64,000 bases of DNA from assembly GCF_001685015.1 (NCBI RefSeq), contig NZ_MAYT01000031.1:128791-192790 (forward strand), given 5' to 3'. Positions 46,181-56,013 of the stretch are shown here, piece after piece (positions within the stretch are counted from its first letter, which is position 1; every line of letters starts with the position of its first letter). The notes beneath the pieces were generated by a model. That model ran no database searches. It was given only the letters and a program-made list of their open reading frames with translations, and was not told the origin of the DNA. The stretch is from Pseudobacillus wudalianchiensis (lineage in GTDB: Bacteria > Bacillota > Bacilli > Bacillales > Domibacillaceae). Position numbers and translations under genes: made by a program.

Positions 46181-46226
46181 GAAAAAGAAAACAGCCAGTG
46201 TTTTTCCACTGGCTGTTTTCTTTTTC
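46181..46226. terminator. Strong bidirectional terminator at the end of the mrp operon
   Basis: Perfect 20-bp arms (46181-46200 and 46207-46226) around TTTTTC. The stem has A-rich and T-rich ends and a GCCAGTG/CACTGGC core. Confidence 0.9.
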
Positions 46227-46231
46227 TAGGA

Positions 46232-46570
46232 TTACTTTTTATTTTTCAAATCATCGCGTACGCTCTTATCCCACAGCTTGACACCGGCATTATAGGCTGC
46301 ACGGCTAATTAAGTGTCCACCGACTGGAGCGGTAATAAAGATAAACGCAATTCCGAGCAAAACGCGCGAGCTGAAGTGCCCCTCGATTAAGTAGAAATAT
46401 AAAAAGCAAGCGAGCAAGATCGACATCACTCCAAGTGTGGCACTTTTAGAGGCTGCATGGTTGCGGGTATATACGTCAGGAAGCCGAATAACCCCAAAGG
46501 CAGCCGCCAAAGTAAGAAAGACGCCGAATAACAGAAAGAGAATGATCACGAGCTCAACGATCACGGTCAT
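46232..46570 (-). CDS. mrpG: Mrp Na+/H+ antiporter subunit G
   Basis: This is the last gene of the seven-subunit Mrp (Sha) multi-protein Na+/H+ antiporter in the membrane. It has 112 residues with three hydrophobic helices and the family stretch GVIRLPDVYTRNHAASKSATLG. ATG 46570 is chosen: GGAGAG lies upstream inside mrpF, and the product length fits MrpG. It overlaps mrpF by 17 nt. Confidence 0.93.
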   Translation of the reverse strand: MTVIVELVIILFLLFGVFLTLAAAFGVIRLPDVYTRNHAASKSATLGVMSILLACFLYFYLIEGHFSSRVLLGIAFIFITAPVGGHLISRAAYNAGVKLWDKSVRDDLKNKK

Positions 46571-46838
46571 TTTCAATGATCTCTCCTTTCTCAAGGAACT
46601 TGGAGAAAGCAGTCGTACCGATGAAGGACAAAATGCCAAGCAATAAAATAACATCTAAAAACGCATTCGTTTTAAATAGCATAGAGAGAATGGCAATCAT
46701 GGCGATCAAGTTGATGCCAATCGCGTCTAAAGCGACAATCCGGTCAGGGATGGTAGGCCCTTTAATAAGCCGATAGATGAAGCCGAGCATCGCTAAGGTA
46801 ATTAAAATAAGTGACAGTTTCATAACTGTTACTAACAT
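46554..46838 (-). CDS. mrpF: Mrp Na+/H+ antiporter subunit F
   Basis: 94-residue membrane protein with three helices; family stretch YRLIKGPTIPDRIVALDAIGIN. The start overlaps the mrpE stop by 1 nt and the end overlaps mrpG. Sequence and order are standard for group 1 mrp operons. Confidence 0.94.
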   Translation of the reverse strand: MLVTVMKLSLILITLAMLGFIYRLIKGPTIPDRIVALDAIGINLIAMIAILSMLFKTNAFLDVILLLGILSFIGTTAFSKFLEKGEIIENDRDR

Positions 46839-47314
46839 CAGCGGCTCACCTCCATAATCGCTTTTTCAAATGATTCTTTTATGCCGTTGATCGCATCCTG
46901 TACATCAGGTACGTCGATCGCATGGACGTACAAGATCTTTTGATCATCCGATACATCGATGACTAATGTGCCGGGAGTTAATGTAATTAAATTAGCAAGC
47001 AAGGTAATTTCCCAGTCTGATTTCAGCTCAGTCGGCAAAGCAAAAATTCCTGGTTGGATATCAAGTTTTGGTTTTAAGATCACTTTTAATACGTCGATGT
47101 TTGCCATAATCAACTCCTTAAAGAAGAGAAGAGTTAAGTAAATGATGGCAAACACACGGCGCACGTACAGTTCTGTTTTAAAGAACCGGCGCATGCCGTA
47201 AATTAAAATCAAGCCAATTAAGTATCCGATAATAAAGGTTTTGCTGTTAATGGATACTTGTAGAAACATCCACAGAAACGCCAAAAAGAAATTAAGTAAA
47301 ATTTGAAAAGCCAT
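46838..47314 (-). CDS. mrpE: Mrp Na+/H+ antiporter subunit E
   Basis: 158-residue membrane protein with N-terminal helices (about 4-45) and a conserved cytoplasmic part containing LANLITLTPGTLVIDVSDD. Six nt after mrpD and overlapping mrpF by one base. The start has GGAGTAATG-like purines upstream. Confidence 0.94.
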   Translation of the reverse strand: MAFQILLNFFLAFLWMFLQVSINSKTFIIGYLIGLILIYGMRRFFKTELYVRRVFAIIYLTLLFFKELIMANIDVLKVILKPKLDIQPGIFALPTELKSDWEITLLANLITLTPGTLVIDVSDDQKILYVHAIDVPDVQDAINGIKESFEKAIMEVSR

Positions 47315-47320
47315 AAGACA

Positions 47321-48811
47321 TTACTCCTTTAACACTGCATCAATATAGATTGCCGGATGTACGAGTGCATCAGTGGCTTGAGAAATGATCGGGTACATCA
47401 ATTCCGCTCCTACACCGTAAAATGCCGATGCAAGCACGAGAATGGCTCCTGGCACCCATAAAGACATCACAGGCTGATTTTCTTCACCCGGATAGTCTTT
47501 TGGCGCTCTCCAAAACCCATTCATGAAGATCTTAATAACAGAATAAAGAACGACCAGACTGGATAAGAGAACAACTAAGGAACCTACATATTCTCCTTCC
47601 GCCAGTCCTCCACGTACGATTAACAGCTTTCCAACAAATCCGCTGAGCGGCGGAATACCGGCAAGTGCGAAAGAAGCAACGAGAAACGTCCAGCCAAGCA
47701 GTGGGTATTTCTTCATCAACCCGCCCATTTTTCGTAAATCACTTGTCCCAGTAATTTTAATCATGACTCCAATTAATAAGAATAGGGCCGCTTTTACAAT
47801 CATATCATGAATCGTGTAAAAGACAGTTCCTTTATATGTTTCTTCAGTAGCAACAGAAATCCCGAATACGAGCACGCCGACTGCAATAATAATGTTGTAA
47901 ATCACAATCTTTTTTACGTCCCAGTAAGCGATAGCGCCGATACAGCCGACGATGATCGTAATAATGGCTAGGATTCCTAGTAGTTCATGTGTAAAAGCCT
48001 GATCATGATAAAAGAACAGGGAATAGCTGCGTAAAATGGAATATACCCCTACTTTTGTAAGCAAGGAACCGAATAAAGCGAGTATCGGTACTGGCGGTGC
48101 ATAATAGGAACCTGGAAGCCAAAAGTAAAGTGGGAAGATGGCCCCTTTTAATCCAAATACGATTAGGAATAATACCGCGATCACAGTCAGGATCGGCAAA
48201 TGGCCAATTTCGGCGATACGCTGAGAAATATCTGCCATGTTCAAAGAGCCAACGACAGAGTACAACATAGCGACAGCAATAACGAAAAGAGCAGACGAAA
48301 TAACATTCACTAAAATATATTTAATAGATTCACGCAGCTGGATTCTTGTGCCGCCAATCACAATCAATACATAAGAAGACATGAGCATGACTTCAAAAAA
48401 GACGAACAAGTTGAAAATATCACCTGTCGTAAAAGCTCCGTTTACGCCAACCAATAAAAATTGAACGACGGGATAGTAATAAAATCGTTCACGCGCCGTA
48501 CCGATCGAGCGGATGGAATATAGAATTACACACAGTGTAATCAGGGAAGACGTTGTCACGAGCAGGGCAGATAAGGTATCGGAAACAAGTGTAATTCCAA
48601 ATGGCGCGTCCCAACTACCAACGTTTACTGTTTGAATTCCATTCTTTTTAACGGTAAGCAATAAAATAATAGAAGCAGTTAATGTACCAATAGCAGAAAT
48701 GACAGAAAGTATTCTCTGCGCTTTAAGAGATTTAGCTAAAAAAATCAACAAAGCAGCAGTTAGGAGAGGAATAAGCAGCGGCAAAACTAACAAGTTAATC
48801 ATTTGCTTCAT
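47321..48811 (-). CDS. mrpD: Mrp Na+/H+ antiporter subunit D
   Basis: 496-residue proton-pump-like subunit homologous to complex I NuoN/NuoM, with about 14 helices. The proton channel glutamate lies in [18 protein letters not shown] and a key lysine in [20 protein letters not shown]. Start 48811 overlaps mrpC by 17 nt. ATG 48802 ([10 protein letters not shown]) is also possible, since GAGAGG lies 2 nt from 48811 and 11 nt from 48802. Confidence 0.94.
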   Translation of the reverse strand: MKQMINLLVLPLLIPLLTAALLIFLAKSLKAQRILSVISAIGTLTASIILLLTVKKNGIQTVNVGSWDAPFGITLVSDTLSALLVTTSSLITLCVILYSIRSIGTARERFYYYPVVQFLLVGVNGAFTTGDIFNLFVFFEVMLMSSYVLIVIGGTRIQLRESIKYILVNVISSALFVIAVAMLYSVVGSLNMADISQRIAEIGHLPILTVIAVLFLIVFGLKGAIFPLYFWLPGSYYAPPVPILALFGSLLTKVGVYSILRSYSLFFYHDQAFTHELLGILAIITIIVGCIGAIAYWDVKKIVIYNIIIAVGVLVFGISVATEETYKGTVFYTIHDMIVKAALFLLIGVMIKITGTSDLRKMGGLMKKYPLLGWTFLVASFALAGIPPLSGFVGKLLIVRGGLAEGEYVGSLVVLLSSLVVLYSVIKIFMNGFWRAPKDYPGEENQPVMSLWVPGAILVLASAFYGVGAELMYPIISQATDALVHPAIYIDAVLKE

Positions 48812-49136
48812 TACCTCTCATTTCATCCATATTATCGGTACCAAGCTCCTGATAGGCTCTATAGGCCAAAACGAGGAACAAGGCTGTAACCCCAAAGCTG
48901 ATAACGATGGCTGTTAAGATCAACGCCTGCGGCAGTGGATCTACATAAGAGGCCGCCTTTTCACCGAGAAGAGGAGCAGCGCCTCTTTTTAATCCGCCCA
49001 TTGTAATAATTAACAAATGAGCGCCATGGCTTAACAGCCCGGTGCCGATAATGATGCGCAGCAAGCTTTTAGAAAGCATTAAGTAGACTGAGCTGGCAAA
49101 GAGGGCACCGATTACGATTGACATTAAAATTTCCAT
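48795..49136 (-). CDS. mrpC: Mrp Na+/H+ antiporter subunit C
   Basis: 113-residue NuoK-like subunit with three helices; includes [21 protein letters not shown]. It overlaps mrpB by 1 nt and mrpD by 17 nt, showing tight translational coupling. Confidence 0.94.
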   Translation of the reverse strand: MEILMSIVIGALFASSVYLMLSKSLLRIIIGTGLLSHGAHLLIITMGGLKRGAAPLLGEKAASYVDPLPQALILTAIVISFGVTALFLVLAYRAYQELGTDNMDEMRGNEAND

Positions 49137-49558
49137 TATTCACTCTCTCCTATCGTTTGAATAATGGTCATGGTCACACCAATGACAACTAAGTAAACCC
49201 CTAAATCAAATAGCATAGCAGTATGGAGAGAAGTTTCTCCGAAAAGCGGCAAATAGACATCGCCAAACACATGGGTGAAAAAAGGAACATTAAAAATAAG
49301 CGAACCGGCTGCTGTGCCGATGGCAAATAGCAAACCAACGCCGATTAAGATTTTATAATCAATCGGAAAACCTTTCGCTACTGTTTTAATATCAAAGGCG
49401 AGAAGAAGAAGGACGATCGCCCCCGACGTCATTAACCCGCCAACAAACCCGCCGCCGGGATGATAATGCCCAGCGAAGAATAGGTGGATAGCAAAGAGAA
49501 TAATGATGAAAAACACAACTTTGCTCGTTGTTTGTAAAATCACATCATTAGTTTTCAT
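49136..49558 (-). CDS. mrpB: Mrp Na+/H+ antiporter subunit B
   Basis: 140-residue MnhB-domain subunit with four helices, including [25 protein letters not shown]-type family stretch near residue 30. It overlaps the mrpA end by 11 nt, and the start lies in the mrpA coding sequence. Confidence 0.94.
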   Translation of the reverse strand: MKTNDVILQTTSKVVFFIIILFAIHLFFAGHYHPGGGFVGGLMTSGAIVLLLLAFDIKTVAKGFPIDYKILIGVGLLFAIGTAAGSLIFNVPFFTHVFGDVYLPLFGETSLHTAMLFDLGVYLVVIGVTMTIIQTIGESE

Positions 49559-51965
49559 CGGCTTCTTCTCCTTTCTTTGCTAACCGCAGCTTAATGAGGC
49601 CAAAGATTCCAAGGCCGGCGATTGCCAGTACGCTGATTTCAAACAATGTATCGAATCCGCGGAAATCAACAAGGATAACGTTGACCATATTTTTACCTGC
49701 GGCTTCTTTATATGTGTTGGCGATATAGTAATTAGCGATCGAGTCAAACATTTTATTGCTATGAGAGGAGATGGACATTAACGTGATAACAGCCCCAACT
49801 CCAACAGAAATAATAACATTACCGAGTTTAAAGCCCATGCGTTCCTCGTGGCGGTTAAGCTTCGGTAAATGATAAAAACAAAGCAAGAATAAAGCGACAG
49901 ATACTGTTTCAATGACTAATTGCGTTAGGGCTAGGTCTGGTGCCCGGAAAATAACGAAGAAGAGGGACACCGTGTAGCCAACTGCTCCTAAGGCAATGAT
50001 GGAAGTTAACCGAGATTTAGCAAACAAAATAGTAAAGATACCGGCAGCAATAATGATCACTAATACAATCTCATACACACCAATAGGAGCTAAGTTGCTC
50101 TTATCAATGGTCAAAGCATTTTGCGTCCACATCGTGAATCCAAGGATACCGATAAAGAAAACGAAAATGTAAACGAGATAGGTACGGATAAAGCCGTTCA
50201 TATACGCTTTCGTAAGTGTATACGAACCACGCTCAGCTGCGTATAAGCTCGTATCATACAAGGCATTTAGTGTTACTTTTCCAGGAAATAGTGTATATAG
50301 CTTAATCCATTTGTTTAACGTTACGTACATTAAGATACCGACAGCCACAACGCCAATCGTCATCATGAGTTCAGGTGTAACCCCATGCCAGTGAGAAATA
50401 TGGACCGGCAGCTGTTCACCAGGCGCGACTAACGAAGGAACGATAGCAGCAGCGGCTGGTTGAATGAGAGTATAGGATAATAAATTTGGAAACAGCCCGA
50501 ACAAGATAACGAGTGCAGCGAGGATGATAGGTGAGATCAGCATGCCAATAGGCGCCTCGTGCGGCTTTTTTTCGAGTTTCTCCGGCTGATATTTCCCGGA
50601 AAATGTCTTAAATACAAACATCATGCTGTAAATGAACGTAAAGATACTGCCGACCCAAGCAAGTACAGGAAATAATAGTCCCCATGTTTGCAAATTGAGA
50701 ATATCTAAGTCAAGAAGCTGAATCATGCCGGTAAAAAACATTTCTTTACTTAGAAATCCATTAAATGGAGGAAGACCCGCCATGGAAAAGGCTCCAATTA
50801 CAGCGATTGTGAAGGTAATCGGCATAAAGCTGAGCAATCCGCCTAGCTTCCGGATATCCCGTGTACCGGTTTCATGATCGATAATGCCCACAACCATGAA
50901 CAAACTGCCTTTAAATGTAGCATGATTGATTAAATGGAAGACGGCAGCAACAATCGCCGCAATGTAAATGTTGTCATTTAATGAATCAAAGTGTAAAGCG
51001 GCAGCTCCAGCGCCTAAAAGCGACATAATTAACCCGAGCTGGCTAACGGTAGAAAAAGCAAGAATTCCTTTTAAGTCTGTTTGCTTGACTGCATTAAATG
51101 AGCCCCAGAACATGGTGAAAATACCAATCGCCCCAACAATCCAAAACCAGTAGCTTGAAAAAGCAAAAATAGGGCTTAAACGAGCAACTAAGTAAATTCC
51201 GGCTTTGACCATTGTGGCAGAGTGCAAATAGGCACTAACAGGAGTAGGCGCTTCCATCGCATCAGGAAGCCATATGTAAAATGGAAACTGAGCTGATTTT
51301 GTAAAGGCTCCCAATAGAATGAGGATCAGCGCTAACAAGAAGAGCGGATGGCCATTTAATTCACCGGCTTGCGAGACGAGTTCGCGTATGCTAAAGGTAT
51401 CACCCATGATAGAAAGTAATAAAATACCCCCAAGCATGGAAAGGCCGCCGAATACAGTTAAGAGCATCGATTTAAGCGCTCCATAACGAGAACGTTCGCG
51501 GTCATACCAGTAAGCAATCAATAGGAAAGAAGAAATAGATGTCAGTTCCCAAAACATATATAACGTAATGAGGTTATCTGACAGCACAACACCAAGCATG
51601 GCGCCCATAAATAACAATAAATAAACGTAAAAATTGTGAAGACTTTCCTTTTCCTTTGATAAATAAAAGATGGAATAAAGCACAACGAGTGAGCCAATCC
51701 CTGTAATGAGTAAAGCAAATAATAGGCCTAATCCATCTACATAGGCAGTAAAGCGGATACCCAATGATGGAATCCAATCAAATGATTTTTCCACTGCTTG
51801 ATTATGACGAGTAACTGGAAGAAACCCGATAAAATAAGTGAAAAGCAAAATTGGCAAGATCAGAACAAACCAGCCTGTATGTATGCTTCGCAGTCCTTTA
51901 TAAAAGAAAGGAACTAAAATAGCCATTAAAAAAGGAGAAAAGATGGCCAAATGCAGTAAAGACAA
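49548..51965 (-). CDS. mrpA: Mrp Na+/H+ antiporter subunit A
   Basis: 805-residue largest subunit, homologous to complex I NuoL in its N-terminal two thirds (about 20 helices) with an MbhD/MnhB-like C-terminal part. Channel residues include Glu in ITLYMFWELTSISSFLLI and Lys in LLGAFTKSAQFPFYIWLPDAM. The start is TTG with GAGGGGGGG upstream. First gene of the A-G operon, which exchanges Na+ (and often Li+/K+) for H+ and supports alkaline pH and salt tolerance. Confidence 0.95.
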   Translation of the reverse strand: MSLLHLAIFSPFLMAILVPFFYKGLRSIHTGWFVLILPILLFTYFIGFLPVTRHNQAVEKSFDWIPSLGIRFTAYVDGLGLLFALLITGIGSLVVLYSIFYLSKEKESLHNFYVYLLLFMGAMLGVVLSDNLITLYMFWELTSISSFLLIAYWYDRERSRYGALKSMLLTVFGGLSMLGGILLLSIMGDTFSIRELVSQAGELNGHPLFLLALILILLGAFTKSAQFPFYIWLPDAMEAPTPVSAYLHSATMVKAGIYLVARLSPIFAFSSYWFWIVGAIGIFTMFWGSFNAVKQTDLKGILAFSTVSQLGLIMSLLGAGAAALHFDSLNDNIYIAAIVAAVFHLINHATFKGSLFMVVGIIDHETGTRDIRKLGGLLSFMPITFTIAVIGAFSMAGLPPFNGFLSKEMFFTGMIQLLDLDILNLQTWGLLFPVLAWVGSIFTFIYSMMFVFKTFSGKYQPEKLEKKPHEAPIGMLISPIILAALVILFGLFPNLLSYTLIQPAAAAIVPSLVAPGEQLPVHISHWHGVTPELMMTIGVVAVGILMYVTLNKWIKLYTLFPGKVTLNALYDTSLYAAERGSYTLTKAYMNGFIRTYLVYIFVFFIGILGFTMWTQNALTIDKSNLAPIGVYEIVLVIIIAAGIFTILFAKSRLTSIIALGAVGYTVSLFFVIFRAPDLALTQLVIETVSVALFLLCFYHLPKLNRHEERMGFKLGNVIISVGVGAVITLMSISSHSNKMFDSIANYYIANTYKEAAGKNMVNVILVDFRGFDTLFEISVLAIAGLGIFGLIKLRLAKKGEEADEN

Positions 51966-52334
51966 AAAAATCCCCCCCTCATAAATTAAATCTGTAAATG
52001 TGTATAAAAGAAGGACAAATGTTTGCAGGCAACCATTCCTTTTTCAAGCTAAGCCGACCGTTGCTTGCGCAAATTTTGACCTCCTAGAGCATTATAACGT
52101 AAAAAATTACTTCCTGCATTGTCTAAAAGGGAAACTTGCTGAAAAGTCGGTCAATAATAATAAATATGTAGGAACGTGGCATAATGGCTCATTAAAAAAA
52201 TTTTTATCATACTTCTTGCCCGTAACTTTCTTGCCAAAAAATGTTTGTCGCTTCCAAAAATTATTAAAAAAGAACTTGTCTTTGTTTGCTGGCTCTTGCA
52301 TAATAAAATGGATTGAACGGAACAGGAGCGTATA
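51966..52334. other. Divergent promoter region between mrpA and yufK
   Basis: This 369-bp gap holds the yufK promoter (52276-52304) and AT-rich sequence. A minus-strand mrp promoter is expected near 51985-52010 (for example TTGTCC-N16-TACAGA), but the match is weak. No other gene or repeat is seen. Confidence 0.5.
52276..52304 (+). promoter_or_regulatory. Probable sigma-A promoter of yufK
   Basis: TTGTCT (52276-52281), 17 bp, CATAAT (52299-52304), about 30 bp before the start codon. Confidence 0.55.
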
Positions 52335-52898
52335 TTGTTTATGAAGAATACTTATCTAACTGGTTATTTACCTCTGATAGCTATTTTATTATTTAGTTTG
52401 TCGTTCGCTTTATTTGTCCAAGAACTCATTATCTCGTTATTTAAGAAAGTAGGTTTGTATAATGAAATGCTAGAGCTGTTCACAGAGACAGAAGTCAATT
52501 TAGTGATCACTCTTTCATTAATGATTCTCTTTTTCTTTATACTTGCTGGCTTAAAAGTGATCGCTAATACGGTAAACGAGCTGTCTCTTTTGTTTTTTTC
52601 TAAAGACACTGAAGGGGAGCTGCTAAAAACTGTTCGTAACGGCTCTATCATCTTTTTTGTCGGTGGGCTGCTTTCCTTAATTAGTTTCTCTTCAATAATT
52701 GGGATTTTGGCTATCTTTCTATTAACAGCAGCTGGCTATCTCGTTTTTTTCGTGTACAAAACAAGTCCAGCGCTTTCTATAGCTAATTTAATAGGAATTA
52801 TTACTTTCCAAATTGTCTCATGGTCAGCTTTAGGAGTTGCACTTGCATTACTCGGAATGAAAATCTACAACGGGCTGCTCGGCAGCTTGCCGCTTTAA
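52335..52898 (+). CDS. yufK: YufK membrane protein (DUF5366-like)
   Basis: 187-residue integral membrane protein with five to six hydrophobic helices, matching the YufK family of bacilli; function unknown. TTG 52335 follows ACAGGAG with 6-nt spacing. ATG 52341 (12-nt spacing) is the alternative and would remove two residues. Neighbour of mrp as in B. subtilis. The terminator begins right at the stop. Confidence 0.82.
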   Translation: MFMKNTYLTGYLPLIAILLFSLSFALFVQELIISLFKKVGLYNEMLELFTETEVNLVITLSLMILFFFILAGLKVIANTVNELSLLFFSKDTEGELLKTVRNGSIIFFVGGLLSLISFSSIIGILAIFLLTAAGYLVFFVYKTSPALSIANLIGIITFQIVSWSALGVALALLGMKIYNGLLGSLPL

Positions 52899-52920
52899 AA
52901 ACCGCTTTGGCGGTTTTTTT
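52897..52920 (+). terminator. Terminator of yufK
   Basis: AAAACCGC / GCGGTTTT with loop TTTG, then T tract. Confidence 0.88.
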
Positions 52921-53055
52921 GTGGGGAATATCAAAAAGTGAGACAAAAATAGCGGGGAAGCGTGAAGAAAAAAGTGTGAACGATGAACAACGGCGAATGA
53001 GCACAAAGACAAGGCCGCCGCTGAATAAAGGGAAAATAGCTTTTTTAAGAAAATA

Positions 53056-53094
53056 AAAACAGCTGCAGGATACAAGCCCTGCAGCTGTTCTTAT
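53056..53094. terminator. Bidirectional terminator after the penicillin-binding protein gene
   Basis: AACAGCTGCAGG / CCTGCAGCTGTT with loop ATACAAGC. It has A-rich sequence on the left, which reads as TTTTTATTT on the minus strand. Confidence 0.85.
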
Positions 53095-53103
53095 TTGTTA
53101 ATG

Positions 53104-54954
53104 TTAGCGCATAATGTTACGCCAGATTAATTGATTTGGTGCGTAGCTTTCTAAGTAACGTATGCTTTCTGGCAAGTCCTTTCCTACCCAGACACTTGCC
53201 GTGTACTGATCTGTTAGGCCAGAGAACCAAAGGTCTTTTGTGCTGTTTGTGGTCCCTGTTTTACCGCCAGCATACGCTTTGCCAGGGTTAGCCTTTTTAG
53301 CGGTCCCGTTTTGGATAACACCTGCTAATAGAGCACGCATTTTATAAGTCGTTGCTTTCGACCAGACTGTCTGTGGCTCATCTTTCCACTCATAAAGTAA
53401 GTTGCCTTGACGGTCTGTCACCTTTTGAATCGCATGAGGCTTTTTGAATGTGCCATCAATAAAAGAGGTATAGGCTCCTGCAATTTCGAGCGTCGTCATG
53501 CCATGTTTGAAACCGCCAAGTGCTTTGCCGTATGAATTTCGGTCTTCCTCAGTCATTCTTTCAAAATCAAACTTTTCTAAATAAGAATAGGCTTTCTCAT
53601 TCCCTGTTTTTACGAACAAACGCAAAGCAGCTGTGTTATATGAATTGGCTAAAGCTGTTTTTAATGTAACCATTCCATACTCTTTTCCACTGTAGTTTTT
53701 TGGACACCAACGGCCAACGCAATATTTGTCCGCGCTGACTAGGCTATCAATGCTAGCCTGGGTAGTATCAATGTATGGTGCATAATCAAGTAGTGGCTTA
53801 ATAGTCGAACCAGGCTGCCGGAATCCTTGAAAGCTTCGATTAAATTGCGTGCGGTCAAAGTTTCTTCCACCGACAAGAGCTACAATATTTCGGGAATTAT
53901 TTTGAATAACAGCCGCGGATGCCTGTACGGATGAGCCGCTAAGTACGGAGTTAACGGCATTTTCAGCTTTTTGCTGTAAAGCAGGATCTAAAGAGGTATA
54001 AACAATGATGCCTGATGATCGTACTTTTTCAACGCGATCCTTTAGCTTATGCTCAATCACTGCTTTTTCATCGCCTTTAGCATTTTTCAACTGTTGATCA
54101 AAGCCTTCCGTTTTAGCAATTAATTGTGTTAATTCGTCCTCTACATAAGTTGAATAGCTGGCATATTTATCGATTCGGTCCCTCACTTGGAGTTTGATGG
54201 GTTCCTTTTTGATTGCTTCTGCTTCGGATGCGGTAATGAATTCTTCCCGCTTCATCATGTCAATTAATCGTTCCTGGCGCTTTTTTGTATTGTTGAAATG
54301 CTGGATCGGATCATATAGTGATGGGTTGTTCGGAATAGCCGCAATAAAAGCAAGCTGTGCTTTTGTTAGTTCATTCACGTGTTTCTGGAAATAAAACTGC
54401 GAAGCAGCTTCTACACCGTATACTTGATGATTAAAATAAATAGCATTTAGATAAAGATTTAAAATTTCGTCTTTATTCAGCCTTTTCTCAAGCTCATAGG
54501 CATACAATATTTCTGAAACTTTCCGGACAAGCGTCCGATCATGATTCAAATATACGTTACGAGCAAGCTGCTGTGTGATTGTACTTGCCCCCTGTTCAAT
54601 TCCATCGGCTTTAGCATTCACGAGCATGGCCCGCATAACAGCTGCCGCATTAATGCCGGAGTGTTCATAAAAGTGCTTATCCTCAGACTGCAAAAATAAT
54701 TCTTTTAAAAAAGGGGGGATATTTTTACCGTCTGCTATAATCCGGTAAGGCTGATGAATCTCCAAATAAGGGTTGCCATCTTTATCAACAATTGTACTTG
54801 CCTGGGAAAGATGGACGTCTTTAATGACAATCTTGTCATCGACTACTTCATCAAAGCTCCTAACTTTATGTGCTTCTGCGTTTGCAACGTAAAATAAAAA
54901 CACAGCTACCGGGAGGAGTAAAACTATTAACATATAACCAAAAACTGTCCTCAT
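53104..54954 (-). CDS. pbpD: Class A penicillin-binding protein (PbpD/PBP4-like)
   Basis: 616-residue bifunctional peptidoglycan synthase with an N-terminal membrane anchor, a glycosyltransferase domain (about 50-230) with catalytic Glu in SEDKHFYEHSGIN and QGASTITQQLARN, and a transpeptidase domain (about 310-600) with SxxK in GSTIKPLL, SxN in ANSYNTA and KTG in GGKTGTTNSTKD. Length and position match B. subtilis PBP4. ATG 54954 is chosen because AAGGCGG lies 8 nt upstream. ATG 54975 has no site. Confidence 0.88.
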   Translation of the reverse strand: MRTVFGYMLIVLLLPVAVFLFYVANAEAHKVRSFDEVVDDKIVIKDVHLSQASTIVDKDGNPYLEIHQPYRIIADGKNIPPFLKELFLQSEDKHFYEHSGINAAAVMRAMLVNAKADGIEQGASTITQQLARNVYLNHDRTLVRKVSEILYAYELEKRLNKDEILNLYLNAIYFNHQVYGVEAASQFYFQKHVNELTKAQLAFIAAIPNNPSLYDPIQHFNNTKKRQERLIDMMKREEFITASEAEAIKKEPIKLQVRDRIDKYASYSTYVEDELTQLIAKTEGFDQQLKNAKGDEKAVIEHKLKDRVEKVRSSGIIVYTSLDPALQQKAENAVNSVLSGSSVQASAAVIQNNSRNIVALVGGRNFDRTQFNRSFQGFRQPGSTIKPLLDYAPYIDTTQASIDSLVSADKYCVGRWCPKNYSGKEYGMVTLKTALANSYNTAALRLFVKTGNEKAYSYLEKFDFERMTEEDRNSYGKALGGFKHGMTTLEIAGAYTSFIDGTFKKPHAIQKVTDRQGNLLYEWKDEPQTVWSKATTYKMRALLAGVIQNGTAKKANPGKAYAGGKTGTTNSTKDLWFSGLTDQYTASVWVGKDLPESIRYLESYAPNQLIWRNIMR

Positions 54955-55398
54955 TCCGTAAACCGCCTTCTTCATTCTAATTTGTTATTCTTGTGGAAAA
55001 ACAAGTAAAAAAATAATCCTTTCATCATCATAATCGAAAGCCGGCAATTTAGAAAGAGGCTATCAAGAGAAAAATAGGAAAATACGAGAAGCTTTGGTGG
55101 CTGGGTAAAAAAATAGATACATTAAAAAGAAGGTTAAGAAAGTATATCTATCGGAGTTTGCCAGCAAGACTCCAATTTAGAAATTTTCTCTTTTTATTCA
55201 TTTATTATGTTGATTTTATGTTTTTCTTGCAGGAATTTTCACAATGACGGGAAAGTAAGTAAATAAGTCTTGTATATTTTTTAAAAGGCAGCGGGGTTTT
55301 TAGAATGAGAAACAAGCTGTTATATACATCATGAGCAGCTAAGGATTATAATAGAATAAATCAAGGACAGCTTATTTTGGTTAAAGGAGGAGGTTTCT
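54955..55398. other. Gene-free region between pbpD and kapD
   Basis: 444 bp, AT-rich. It contains a weak dyad (GGAGT...ACTCC, about 55155-55175) and a TATAAT-like box near 55345, but no convincing gene, repeat or terminator. It holds the pbpD and kapD promoters. Confidence 0.5.
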
Positions 55399-56013
55399 GT
55401 GAGTAAGAGAATCTTTTTCATTGATTTTGAGTTTTCTATGCCGGATGCTAAGTTAACGGCACGAGGATTTTATCCTGAAATTATTGAAGCGGGTATAGCG
55501 GTTGCTGAGGGAGAGAATATCGTTCACACTTTTTCTTCCTATGTGAAGCCTTCTGCCTTTCCAAAGTTAACTGAAAGATGTAAGCGTTTTTTAAAGATAG
55601 AGCAAAAACAAGTAGATGAAGGATTAGCTTTTCCAGAACTAGTCTGTTTACTCGCGGAACTAAGCCAGAAAGAGAACCAAACGGTTGTTACATGGGGCAA
55701 TATGGATATGAAGGTGTTAAGAAGGAACTGTGAAGAGGCTGGGCTGACATTTCCGCTCAAAGGCCAATTTATTGATTTATCGATGGAGTATAAAACCTTC
55801 TTCGGTGATCGTAACCAGACAGGGCTGTGGAAAGCGGTGCAGGAGTATGGGAAAGAAGGAACGGGCAAACACCATCGGGCTCTTGATGATGCTCTGACTA
55901 CTTATCATATTTATAACCTCGTTGAGAAAGACAAAGAATATATGAAAAAATCAAAGCCGCCGACGATCGGCGACCTCGTTGACTTTTCTAAGTTACTTAA
56001 CCGCATGGCCTAA
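55399..56013 (+). CDS. kapD: KapD, exonuclease-fold inhibitor of the KinA pathway
   Basis: 204-residue DEDDh 3'-5' exonuclease-fold protein. B. subtilis KapD is known to inhibit the KinA route to sporulation. Catalytic-type residues are Asp/Glu in FIDFEFSMP (the usual DxE), Asp in WGNMDMKVL and His/Asp in HHRALDDALTTYHIY. The start is GTG after AAAGGAGGAGG. The 3' end overlaps kapB on the other strand by 4 nt with no terminator between. Confidence 0.9.
   Translation: MSKRIFFIDFEFSMPDAKLTARGFYPEIIEAGIAVAEGENIVHTFSSYVKPSAFPKLTERCKRFLKIEQKQVDEGLAFPELVCLLAELSQKENQTVVTWGNMDMKVLRRNCEEAGLTFPLKGQFIDLSMEYKTFFGDRNQTGLWKAVQEYGKEGTGKHHRALDDALTTYHIYNLVEKDKEYMKKSKPPTIGDLVDFSKLLNRMA

Noticed and set aside
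52979-53056. About 26-residue frame after yufK (GTG start)
   Set aside because: It has no ribosome binding site and no recognisable family. Possibly a small protein, but there is not enough to call it.
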